Below, one piece after another: positions 49,901 through 62,200 of a DNA stretch of 64,000 nucleotides. Source of the DNA: Campylorhamphus procurvoides (taxonomy: Eukaryota > Chordata > Aves > Passeriformes > Dendrocolaptidae). Location: NCBI GenBank assembly GCA_013396655.1, contig WBMV01004773.1:248001-312000 (forward strand), in the 5' to 3' direction. The notes below the pieces were generated by a model. It had not been told where the DNA came from, did no database searches, and was given only the letters and a program-made list of their open reading frames with translations. Each line of letters starts with the position of its first letter. Position 1 is the stretch's first letter. Both the position numbers and the translations under genes were made by a program.

Positions 49901-52900
49901 GGAAGGAAAGAAGGAAGGAAGGANCCACCACCAAAAAATTACAAATTACACCAAAATTACAAATACCACCTTGCATTTGTATAAGTTCATTTTCCATTAC
50001 TGGAAAAAAATTACATGGCTTCATTTTTAGTTTCAGAACAATTTTGGTACCGAATATGCCATGTAGCATTCTCCATAACATTCAGTATATCCAACTAAGT
50101 ATTCAAGGAAATATCAACATGAGCATTCAACCTTTTGAGACAGTCAGACCACAAACGTAAAGGTGAATATTTTGAATGTGTGCCCAAACTGTGACATTAA
50201 AGCACTCTACAACATCCTAGGCAAAAATTCCCAACGGAATCCAGTGTCAGGCAAGAGAATCCTCACACGTGGTAGTTTATCACTACAACATCATTTTAAG
50301 GGGCATAACTTGTTTTCACAACTACAGCAGACCAGCTATATGTTGTTCAAAGACAAAATTGAGTGAGATCATAATCTTTCCTATGACTGCCTTTTTATAT
50401 GTTGCGCATGAATAGAAAGGAACTCGGATAACCTGTACTCAGCTTCAGGTTGCATTAGGTGTTCCTCTTATTTATTTTTCAGGAAACTGATGTGGGTTTT
50501 TTTGCATTAGCATAATTTGTTTTCAGAATTACAAAACACTTAATCCACACAGAAGTACAATTATGAAATGGTTGCCTCCTTTCAAAACCATGGCTTTTGT
50601 CACTACGTATAGCTACACTATCACACAATTTTACTTATTTATTTTTTATATAGGTACACTACCACTTGTAAAGACCAAGCAATTTTTTATGAAATAAAGA
50701 AGTTTTATTTCCAGTGTCATATGCAACTGCTCAAAAAAACAAAACAAGAAAAAGTGTGTTCACGGAATTTAATTAATTTAATTAAATTTGTGGGGGCTCA
50801 ACTGTATTTTACTGCAAATCTCTGCTGACACAACACAGAAGCAGTTAGCAGGGTTAAAGAGCTATGAGAGATTATTAGCCAGGAACAAGAAGGTTTTTTT
50901 CTCACACTTATGTCAGTGAACAGAAACTTGCAAATTCTGGATATTTCAAGTTATTGAGTTACAAAAGAATGAACTATTTTAAGTGGGACTCAGTAGTTTC
51001 TTTCATCACCATTCTTATGTCAATTTATTCCTCCTCATCTAAACTCCAGCTTCTGAGTAAGGTCAAAGAATTGTCCTACCTAAGTGCTATAAAGGCCTTA
51101 TTGTGAATTTTCAGACATAGAATTCTTACTCATCCCTGCAACTGAGTCATGTATTTTGAATCTGAATTCTGATTCATTCCTCAAAGTGACTTATAGCCTA
51201 GCTCATCTTGGTCATGTCAGGTAAGAAGGACAAGACACTGGAGCAGAAAAACTGCCAATCAGAAGGACTACAAAATACCCTGGACTAATAACGCCTGCAT
51301 TAATGTCTCTGGTAGAGGTAGCTCAGTTACAGGATTTTTAAAAGGACACTAGAGATCACAGTAGCTTCCTTTTGCCAATTACACAATATTTTGAACAAAC
51401 CTTTTATATCTTACGGTGGTAATTCTCTTAGTCTTCAAACACAGGACGAGTGATACAGCTACAACTGAGCCATACTCATTAATAATTAAAAATGAAACAA
51501 CAGTTCCCCAAACACTAAAATCCTTGCCAATCACAAAATTTTCTGTTTTATTTTATCTTTTGATGATTTTTAGTTAATCTCTCATAAACTTCTTTCCTCT
51601 AGAGCCTTGACATGAGAAAAGGAGAATTTTTGTATAGAGATGGAAGAGCTCTGTCATCTTGTCTCCTCTGCCAAACCTCATCTCCTGAAAGTATCAAAAG
51701 ACAATTTGGCACCCTCTCCGTCAATCCTTCATTATAGCATCAGACAGTCCTTATAACAACAGCACACTTTTCTCCTGCAGGTCTTCCTCCTGCCTGCCCT
51801 TCTCACGCTTTTTTTCTTTCTTTTTTGTTGTGGGATATAAGAGGACAGCAAGAATCTGATATCCAGAGAAGAAGAAATGTTATTCTGGAAAAGAAAAACA
51901 ATTCAGAAAACACTGAAGGGATGACTCCCATGGAAACCTGAACTCTGTCTTTTAGAACATGAACAGTTCCTACTTATTCTGCTGTTCCCCAATGTCTGAG
52001 AGACAGTCTTATTAAAAAATATATATACATAATATATCTAAAAATAATCAGGGAACTAAGTGCTAGTGGAAAATTCAGCTACTGCTTAACAGCTTCAAAT
52101 TTTGTTGTTCATAGCTGTTTACAGTACACTCCCTCAGAAGCTCAAAACCACATTTTTCTTTCCTAGAGGTTTCACCTGTACATTATTTCACTATTATTGA
52201 TTTTTCTTCACCTATTTCTTATAACAACAATCAACAAGACTTGGCTTCAGTTAGACTCTTATTACCACTTCAAAGTCATTAATTACAGGCATCAGTTTTG
52301 TTTTCAATTTATGTGTTGCACTAAGAGGTCAAAACTATCTTGTGATCTTAAATACTACCTTCTTTCATTTTTATTCAACAATACACAGATGCAGATACGC
52401 ATATAGATAAATACTACACATTTATGCATATTAACATATATTAAGGAGAAAAAAACACCTTAGTAACACAGCTTAGGATACATTTGTTCTTCAGCTACTT
52501 TTTCATATTTTGTCATAAAGTTTCTGTGTCCCTTTACGTATGTAAGAATGCAAAGTTATTCCAAAATAACATTAGGACTATATTACTAATTCTAACAGAG
52601 TTGACAAATAATATTTTATATTCTGGGATATTTGCCAGTTTCGTTGGCATTTTTTTGATTTCTTAAAAGCATTAGGCAGTATCAAAAGTGCATGCCTAGC
52701 AGAACCATGGAAAGTAGCAGTTAAGGCATCAGCGGCATCTATGCTGATGACCTTTAACAGTGAGTTTCACCACATTAATCTGAATTTAGTCAATAATCCT
52801 GCTAATGTTCCATTCTACTTTCCCAAAGTTGTGTGTGGACACTTCAGTGCTAAGAGACAAGCCACAGAAATTACGAAAAGTTCAGTCAGCAAAGTAATCA

Positions 52901-54022
52901 AGCTGGTTCTCCATATGCGTAAAACTATTGAGTAATGCAGAGGCACTTTACATTGGTGCATTTCAGGATACTGTTGCACTACATGGGCAGCCTCTAGGGA
53001 GCTGCTTCTGTTTCAGTGAGCAATTTAATTTTCAGCATAATTTGTCATGTAATTGTGCCTTTTAATTTAGTCAATTCATTCATTTGTTCATATAATTAAT
53101 TCTGACTTATTCTCAAGCTCTCATATTTCAGTTTTTCATTTTTTAATTCTTTGCTTGTAATTTGTTGAAGATTACATCAGATTTTCAAATCCTTTAGAAA
53201 TTGTCTAAATCCTGCACAATGAACATTAGAAGTGAAAACATATTTTGTTCTTATTTTTTACTTCAGGAAAGCTTCAAGTTAGAATTTTCATTGAAAACTG
53301 TGGCAAGAAGAATGTTATAAAGGAATTCTGCACTGTTATTTGCTATATAAAATGCCTAATCTCTTTCCTGACTATGGCCTGTATGTACACATTGTGAAAA
53401 AAGCAAAGGAAAATATAAATCCTGTATTGTGAAACTAACACCGAGGTTTTAAATTTGTATGTGACAAAGATGAACAAAGCAGAATAGCCTGGCAACTAAT
53501 TTAATGATATCCATGTGCTACAGTAATGTGTCACTTATAATTCAGCAGGATGCACATGAACTGCCCTTGCCATCCTTCACTTTAGATGGCTCCTGACAAC
53601 AGGATCTTTACCCTAAAAAGACTACTGAGGGATAAACCCTTGGTTGATCTATTATGTACAAGACTGATTGAAGCTTTGATCAGGTTTCTGTGGCAAGAAA
53701 ACTACTAAGCATAAATAGGGTTATTCATTTATCAGCTTTTCCTCTTTTGTCAATGTGTAGATGGAGCAATGGCTCCATCTTTTATTGCTGTCATAAACCA
53801 TCCATTTATTACAGTAATAAATGATGAAACATAGACTGTGGTTCTTCTTCATGTCAATGACTTTTAGTCTTACGCTATATCAGAGGTCACTGAGTTCTTA
53901 CTGTGTGCCACAACTGGACTCTACAGAAACCTTTTGTTTTGGATTAAATTGAATTAATAATGGTATGATGAGGAGGGCACCTGCATTTTCTATTCCTCTC
54001 CTAGGTCTGTATGGTTGTTTCT
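46996..54022. other. unique AT-rich non-coding DNA
   Basis: About 7 kb without a recognisable gene or interspersed repeat. It contains a T run at 47545-47560, AT-rich stretches near 48220-48257, a T/G-rich tract switching to A/C-rich at 49590-49655, and an assembly N at 49924 beside a GGAA repeat. Frames up to 109 codons (49540-49869) show no domain and include the low-complexity tract. Confidence 0.6.
49901..49924. repeat. (GGAA)n microsatellite ending at an assembly gap
   Basis: ggaaggaaagaaggaaggaagga runs directly into a single N at 49924. The sequence after the N (ccaccaccaaaaaa) is a different simple repeat. The true repeat length here is unknown. Confidence 0.9.
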
Positions 54023-55540
54023 ACAGAATCATGGAATTTCTTGCGTTCAGATGGATATTTTTAAATTTGTATCCATTGCTTTTTGTCCTGTCATTGGGTA
54101 CCACTAACAACAGCTCTTCTTTATTCTCTCTATCAGGTATTTTTTACAAATTGATGAGATCTCCTTGAGCTTTTCTTGCTTCATGCTGAACAGCACCAAC
54201 TTTCTCAGCCTCTCCTTGTATGGCAGACGCTCTAGGTGCTTATACATCGTTGTAGTGCTTCAGTGGACTCATTCCAGTTAAACCCATATCTTTCCTTTTG
54301 TACTGGGAGGACCAGAACTGGACCCAGCATTTCCAGAGCTGGTCTGATCAATGCCAAGCAGAGAAAAAATCCACCTTTCTTTACCTACTGGCAACACCAC
54401 TCTTCCACATGCAGACTGAGAAGCTGTTGGTACCCTTTGCCACATGGGCACATGGGCTGACTCATGGTCAGCTTGATGAACCATGATCCCAAAGTTCTTC
54501 TCTGCAGAGCTGCTTTAATCTAGGTACTTGGTAGCCCACCCCCAGGTGGTGCCTGGGGTTACTCCTCTCCAAATGAGGGACTTGGAATTTCCCATGACTG
54601 AATTTCACGAGTTTCTCCTCTTTCCAGTTTTCCAGCCCATCAAATTCCCTCTGAATAGCAACACACCTAATTGGCATATCAGCTGCTTCTCATGGCTTTT
54701 TATTGTCTGCAAACTGGCAGACAAACACATTGTGCTTAATCATCTAGCTCATTAATGAAGATGTTAAACAGTATTTATTCCACTCTTGACCCCTGGGGAG
54801 CTTCACTAGTGGCTTGCTCAAGCTGGGCTTTTTGTCACTGACCATCATCCTCTAGGACCAGCCATTCACTCAGTTTTCAGTCCACCTTACTACCTACACA
54901 TCTAATCCATACTTGTTTAATTTTATGGCAAGCATGTCAAAGAATTTTCTAAAGTCAAGGTAAAAAACCTTGCTTTCCCTTTGTCTACCAAGACCATCAT
55001 CTTATTATAGAACACTATCAGGGTGGTTTCTCCTTCATAAGTCAACACTCACTACTGCTGTTTAGAAATGGTTTCCAGGATTAGTTGCTTCCTTGCCCTC
55101 CCAGGCACTAAAGTGAGGCTGACCAGTATTAGTTCCCAGATCTTTGATTTCTTGAAGATAGGAGTGATATTTGTGCTCTTACAGTCTACAGGAATCTCTC
55201 CTGATTGCCATGACATTTCAGAGATAACTGAGTGGCCCTACAATGACATCAATCAGCTTCCTCAGCACTTGTGAGTGCCACACATCAAACTCCATGGATT
55301 TATATATTCCTAGTTTATTATGGTTCCTAAAAGCTGATCTTACCAGTAAATACTAAGGAGGAAAAACCATTCAGTATTTTTGCCTTTGACATATTCTTTG
55401 TCAACAGCTTTTCATATGGATTCAGCAGCAGGCCCACCTTTTCCCTAGTGTTCCTTTTGCTGTTTATGTACTTGTAAAATCTGTTGTTTCCCTCTAAATT
55501 CCTTGACAAATTCAACTCCAGGTGGACTTTGTTTTTCCCA
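54023..55540 (-). mobile_element. CR1 LINE fragment C (RT linker to 3' end)
   Basis: A minus-strand CR1 of about 1.5 kb. The left end, acagaatcatggaat, is the CR1 3' terminal motif complement; soon after it, part of the 3' region seems deleted. Going 5' to 3' on the minus strand: 55327-55515 reads FYKYINSKRNTREKVG and ILNGFSSLVFTGKIS, the linker before the palm; DFRKFFDM near 54935-54960 matches DFSKAFDT; FADN at 54702-54713 is the catalytic box with the second aspartate changed to asparagine; AIQREFDGLENW and the HLERSNPRHH region (54468-54677) follow; then KERLRKLVLFS near 54200. Stops and frameshifts interrupt it. The endonuclease domain is missing. It is more diverged than fragment B and seems to be a different subfamily, which is inference. 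Confidence 0.93.
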
Positions 55541-57201
55541 TATTATTAACTACATAGTGAACCTAATATAGAATCTAATATGAAAAAAATTGATTCCTTG
55601 TTGCCATTAATAGGCAAAAATTGATCAAGAGTTTGCAATCAGAGATCGTTATATGCTTAGTATGTCTTGGGTCTATAGAGAAAATGATAACGCCCTAGGA
55701 GAGAAACCCCTGCTTTTTCATGACAAGAAGTGTGTAGGATGGCATACCTTTGTGTTGTTTTCCAGAGGAGGAGGGGGAGACATTACTTTCATTCAAAAAT
55801 GTTTTCTCAAGGGATAAGCACAGTTTGAAAGATCTCCTCTCGATGTATCTGAATTATGTAGCTGGAATGGAAATTAACTTCCACTATTCAAGTTACCTCA
55901 TGCTGAAGAACTACCACTTTCTAGAACTGCCAGTTTCTTCAACTATGTGACAAAACTGAATTCTATGTTAATTCAACTCTGCTGATTAATGGCACAGGCT
56001 ACAAAACCATTCATCCTTTTGTATTCCATGTTTTGATCATTATCAAAATGCATTTGCACATAGGTTTTTATTTTAGGTTTTTGAGAGGATAATGTAATTT
56101 TGGATAGTTTTTGCCCATTTCCCCCAGGCTTTTCAGGAAACTACAGGCTTACAACTCTCTGTAGCAAAACAATGTTCCCTTGAACACAGTTCAAAGAACT
56201 CAATCCTGAATATATTTTGTAGTGTACTATGGAAATTCAAAGTATATCAAAAGTCACAGCAAAGAGGAATACACAAAGCTAGAGGACTGGAAGTTACACT
56301 CTTGCACCAATGTTTGGGGATTTTTTTGTTGATATTCTTGGTTTGGGTGATTATTAGTCTAGGTTTTTAGTTCGTAGTGCTACCCAAGAAGATTCTTTAT
56401 GGAACTGCACCTAATCCTGTTTTATGTAAAAAAAAATATTCAATAGCAAGATGGAAAACACTTGATTTCTATGAAATTGTAGGAATAGAGAACAACAAAA
56501 GCAAGCATTTGTTCATGCTTTTTATACATCCTTTTGAAACAATGAAAGAAACCCTCTTTCTTTCTAGATAATTATTTGGTGATAAATATAAACCAGAGGT
56601 AGTAATAATAAAATGGCAACTAAATATTTCTAAAAAAAGAACAAAAGAGTTTAATAACCATTACAGAGATAAGCAATCTGCTACATTTACTAGATTTAGT
56701 AGGAATAGATTAATACAACTGTGTGTTCACTTATGGTGAAAACATTAAAAATATAAGCAAAAATTGTTTCTTTAATGCTCATTTATGGACCAGAAGAAAA
56801 TGGAATCCAGTCTGATCCTTAGTCTGCTGTATAAACCCAGTGTATATGTTCATCAATTGTTATTTGAATATATTTGTTTCCTGATCTGATACCACAATAT
56901 AGGTTCTGTGACTTCACAACTGCAGCAAATCACAATAATACTATAAGTTTTATGTTTCCTAGAGGAAGGTAGAGGTTTAGGAAGCAAGCAGCTTTAATAA
57001 TTTCAAAAGAAGCAGAAATATATCTAAAAACATACACTGCGTTTATCTGCTCTTTGGTGCACTTTCTCTATTGTTACAATTGAAAACTGAAAATGTAAAC
57101 ATCATCATGCAAGGACCGGTTAATCTACTATTTGAACTCTTTCACTCTCCAGTCTTTTAAAAAACAAGAAAGAATAAAAAAAAGAAAAACAGAAAACCAA
57201 G

Positions 57202-57216
57202 CCACCACCACCACCA
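57202..57216. repeat. (CCA)5 short tandem repeat
   Basis: Five cca units in an A-rich context. Confidence 0.9.
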
Positions 57217-58246
57217 AAACAGCAAATGAGACCTCTCATGTTTCCTACATCAAAAGAGAGCTCCAATATAGTAAACTTAAAAAACCCTACTTGCTGCTGA
57301 AGTCAAATAAGAAACACCCATACCCATCTCTATTCCCATCCGCAGAGTCAAGACCATCTTATTCAAGCACCTACACATATAGGAAGGAAAGATGAAAATG
57401 TCTTTTTATTTCATCTATAGTAATTTGAGGGTTTTTTTCCTGGGATAACAACTTCATGGTATCAGTTAATGGGAAAAAAAAATTCTCTTAACCAATAATT
57501 AAGAGCCCCTGTTTGAGTCACATATTGCTACAGAATGATTATTAAACACATTCACAGCATTTATTAAGGCGTGATTTCATGATGGCGGGCATTTGAGTAG
57601 ATTGTTTTCAATTGTGAAGGTCAAAGTACTTTAGTAAGTGTTTGGTAAGGGCGTGTCTTCCCTCCTCTGTGAACTCCTAGTGTACATCCCAAATTAATCT
57701 AATGCTTTCACTGCTTATTCCCTCTTTTTCATCACTTCCCCTTTTGCTCCTAACACTTCTCTTACTTCTGTTCTATTTTGTTTTCTTTCCTTCTTTACCT
57801 AACACATCTTATGAGTACTTCTTCCTTTGAGATGATAAAAACCAGTTACAATAGACAAGAAAAAAAAAAAAAAGGGCCATGCAAATACATGTGTCCCAAT
57901 ACCAAGATAGCAAGTGGGCTCTAAAAACAGCTTAAATTTAAATTTGACTGATTACAGTATACTAGCCAAAAAATAAGCAGCTGAGAATCCTGCAGTAAGC
58001 TAAATGATCTTGGAATTGTATAGGAAAAAAGTAAAATACAGGATGTGTCAGTAGCAAATGCTAAACTAAACCCCATGTGAAGTGACTGACAAAGTTAATA
58101 AAGGTGCTTCTGACAGCCACATATGAAAGTTTTGATTTCCCTTTACAAACATCAGTGCTATGAACCTTTACTGCATAGACACACTGCAGCAATGTAAATA
58201 ATGTTATCTTCTCCCTTTTGGAAATACAGAACTAACAAGAAGATTT

Positions 58247-58282
58247 AAAAAAAAAAAAGAGAGAGAGAAAGAGAGAGAGAAA
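58247..58282. repeat. A run followed by (GA)n microsatellite
   Basis: A run of A leads into gagagaga with one gaaa interruption. Purine-only on the plus strand for the whole tract. Confidence 0.9.
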
Positions 58283-58740
58283 CAAAGCTTTTAAAAAGAA
58301 TTCTCAGTTTAAACAGTCCTATCCTCAAATCCAAGCATAAGCCCAATAATATCCAAAATCAGGAAGTATGTTTCCTGCTTGCCTCTGCACTCATATGGAC
58401 TTGCCTATAATTCTCTGGATGACTTAGTGTCTGCCTTCATCTGAAGACTTCTTAAGATGACTAGTTGTACTCAGAAAATGAAGACCACACAAGTATAACA
58501 ATGATGACAATTCTAATTTAGACTCAAAAAAATCGATCAGTAGTGCTGCCCCTTCTGTATATCATGCTAGCAACAGATTTTGCAAAATACAGGTGAAAAT
58601 GGATTTAACTTTTTTTTTTTTCTGAGACATTTCAGTCCATCAGAATGCCTCATGCCCAGGCTATAGGATGTAATGAAGGATCAGCTTTCAATAGTTGCTG
58701 AATTTTATATTCTACAAAATAAAATAACTTTATTTAGCCT

Positions 58741-59200
58741 TGTTGTGGTTTAGGAATGATATTCCCCAATTTAGTGTTCCCCCACCCCCTGAGACTCCAA
58801 AATCACATGCCTCTCACTTGGCTTCCTCCCTCTCTCTTCCACCATGGGTGGCTGAAAAGAATTTGAGACTTAAAAGGCAAAGATCAGTGGTTGAGATAAG
58901 AAGGATTTACAGGACACAGCAATGAGATAAGAATATCAATAACAAAATTAATAACAGAAAAGTGCACAAAAAAAAGAGAGTGCAGAAACTCAACCTGATA
59001 ACAACCATGCCACCCAAACTGTGTCTTCCTGTCAGGACCAGCATTACCCCACCACTCTGTCCACCACACTTGCTCCACCAGAAAAGGATGCCCCTCCTTC
59101 CGGGAAGTGAGAAAGTCCTTTTTCCCCACCCCTGGTAATGACACAGTTTGGTATCAAATCACATAATGTCTTGGCCATGCCTCCTGCTGCTGATCTGAAC
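58741..59200 (-). mobile_element. probable LTR relic of an avian endogenous retrovirus
   Basis: The plus strand begins tgttgtggtttagg, the complement of an LTR end reading ctaaaccacaaca, which is typical of a set of bird LTRs. The following ~450 bp (C-rich section near 58780-58850, then gagataagaatatcaataac, then ccaccactctgtccacc) resembles a bird LTR family I recall, read on the minus strand. The far boundary is uncertain. One candidate is ca at 59176-59177 followed by tgcct, compared with agcct just before 58741, a 4-of-5 match. No internal retroviral sequence flanks it, so it would be a solo LTR. The 61- and 86-codon frames here are incidental. Confidence 0.6.
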
Positions 59201-62200
59201 CAGAATGACAAGCCATTAACAGAGAATATAGAAATGCAAGAGCTAGCAAGGCATTTACAGTAATAAAGATCTGTGTTCTAAATCCTAGTCCAAGGACTAT
59301 GTGGTAAACAATATAAAATGTTTTATAAAATAACAGATGAGTATGGAGCAGAATTTATACCTACTCTGTGTTTTTCTAATATTCCATAAGAATTAGCAAA
59401 AATCTCAGAAAGTAAAAAAATAAATAAATCGGTTTGTCTGTGTAATTGCAGATAGCAAGTAGTTCTAGTGATCTACTTTTAAAATATCTGTGCTGAAGAT
59501 ACTTTCACACAGACTGTACCAAATAAAAATTCAATTGACAATACTATTACTAATTACTTGCATATAATTTTACTTCCAGACTTTCACAATTCTGTGAAGT
59601 CTCTTTATGTCTAGGCTGGCTCAGTGAGCTACAGAATTGTTTTCTTTGAACCAGATTTTGACCACCAAAGATCTATTCTCATAAAAGGTAGGGACAAACA
59701 CATGGCAGCCTCACTCCTTTAACAACAATCCCACATCTTCCACATAATGTTTTACTAAATGGCACCAACATTTTTTTCAATTTTTTATTAGGATTATTAT
59801 TGTATAACATGACATACAGATTTCAGGAGAGACAGACTTTTATATTTCCCCTTTTACTCCCCTAGGGTTTCTCCTCTCCAGCATATATGCACTTAAATTT
59901 TATAAGTCTTTAATCATTTAAGAGTGGGACTTTTTTCATTTCAATCCAGAACACATAACCAGGTCATGGTCCACACTGAACTTCAGAACAAAAGAAACTG
60001 GTAATGAAAAACATTTCTTCCAGTATCAATCAGTATAGAGGACAGGGCTTATATAGTCCCCTTCCCTCCAAAACCTCCTTCTGCACTCCTCTGCTTTATG
60101 ACCACATTAAAAGAAATGAAAATTCAATCCCTTCTCCCTAAAAGGCTTTCACTGCAATGATTTCTTTCCATAAACAGAGTTGAACACCCTACAAACATTT
60201 GACAAAATGTAATGAATTTTTGAAAAAGCATATTGAAGTACATCAACATAAAAAACTCAGCTGTAATTGATACATTGAAGTACCTTATAATTAATCTGTA
60301 TATGTATGGGAAGTGAGAACAGCAGAAATACACATTGGGGAGAAAAATACATGATACTGTCAATGCAGTCTTTTTTTGCTGATGTTTACAATAAAGCATT
60401 GCTATTGCAGGCTATTTCCTAGCATCACTTTCATATGCTTAATATCTCATTTTCATCCACAGAAGTCTGCTACACTTATTCATATCAATGGCTGACCATT
60501 AAACTACGCAGCTTTTTCTCAAGCTTGCAGGATTATTTAAAAAAAAAAAGATTCTTACCAATCCACCAGGTGGGATCCAGAAATAGATGAAGCTGGCATC
60601 TACTGTGTTGCTTGTTGAATAGATGCTTCTACTTTCCAATTTCATTATCTTTGCTTTATTTCATTATTAGTCATTCCATTATTTGGGGAGTGCCTCTGAC
60701 TCCAGAAAGATGAGTTTTCTACTGTGACAATTTTGATTCACTCAAGATTTTGCCACCCAGTCTGATCTGTAATCCTGAAATTTTATATGACTTCTGACTT
60801 TTAACAACACTTTTCTCCCAAACTCAAGACATGAACTCTAACTTGATATTTTGTACAAGGTATTTCCACCTAAGGTATTACAGACTTTCAATATTCCTTT
60901 TCATTCTTTTACTATTCTAAAAGTAAGGAAAAAAAGCTATGTGCCTCTTTGACCCTTCCTTTTGAAATGAGATGTAGAGCCAAGAAGAAATATCAGAGAA
61001 TTCTTCCCATTAACAAAACCGCAAAACATAACTGAGAGATTATTCTTCACTTCACTCAAACATCTGGAACAGTTGGGAGCACACACTTTGCTCAGCATGA
61101 TGAAGGTATGTCAGCTGTCAGAAGGAAAACATGCCCTCAGTACTGGAAAAACAGCAAACAACATGAGGAAACATTTACTACAAAAGTAAGTGCTCAGTTC
61201 AGCATAGAAGACCTTTTGCAAATCAGCATCTGTCAGGCAAAGCTAAGCTTCAGATAATGATATTTCATTGAAATCCACTTGCCTAGCTCATAAAGTCCAT
61301 CTCGTCTTGATATCACATGTTATAGGACACATAATGAACTGCACATTTTAAAGTTCCTGCTAGGTGAGATAACAACTAGAACTCAATTCAAACTAACATT
61401 TTTAATGGCTTGTTAATATTTTCAGTTTTGTGGAACATACTTGTTACCACACCATCAATTATCTTAGTTGCAAAATTCATAAATTGTATACAATCCTATT
61501 ATAGTATTTTATATAATAGCATATTATATATGCACTAAAATTTAGAAAGCCATGACCATCTTTATTAATAGAAACAAATCAATGTAAAATGTTACTTAGA
61601 CCAAGTGAACAATAAAAACCTCTGACTGTGATTTGTGGCAGAAACTCAACATCCAACAATATGTGTCAGATGAGAAGACACTGACCTCAGTAAAAACAGG
61701 AAATTCCCTAGTTGGGTCTAATAAGCATGTCCTTCATGGTCTTTAGATCAGGCAATTAGATTAGAAAGAGTCCATGAAGCTCTCCCTGCTGATTGTATTC
61801 ATGTAACACTGCCAATGGTGAGGGCAAAACATCAGACGGTGAGATTTCATGAGAGTCACAGCTTTAAACAAAACTATTGACACTTTGAGGAATAGGCAAG
61901 CAAATCAAAACACATTTCTTTTCTAGAGTCATCAGATATTAAGCACATGGAATCATCCCACAAGCAGTATCCTGATGCATGAATAAGAAATAGGAGCTGT
62001 CCATTAGCATGGAAATATTCTGCTGTTTTCCTAATGCAAACATATTTTCACAGAGAAACCATCTAAGATATCTCGTTTCAGGCACACATCCATTATACTA
62101 CATAACAGTCATCCAAAGGATCATGAAAACAAAATAAACTATAATAGCATTTTACCTTCTGCCTGTTGTTCTTATGTCACCTAATCAACTGGATGAAATA

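Larger units (their letters stand above)
55541..58740. other. unique AT-rich non-coding DNA
   Basis: No gene recognised. It includes a (CCA)5 run at 57202-57216 within an A-rich stretch, a poly-A run at 57860-57873 and a GA microsatellite at 58247-58282. Frames are under 90 codons. Confidence 0.6.

Noticed and set aside
54236..54755. Plus-strand frames of 62-75 codons in the 54-kb region
   Set aside because: Antisense readings of CR1 fragment C.
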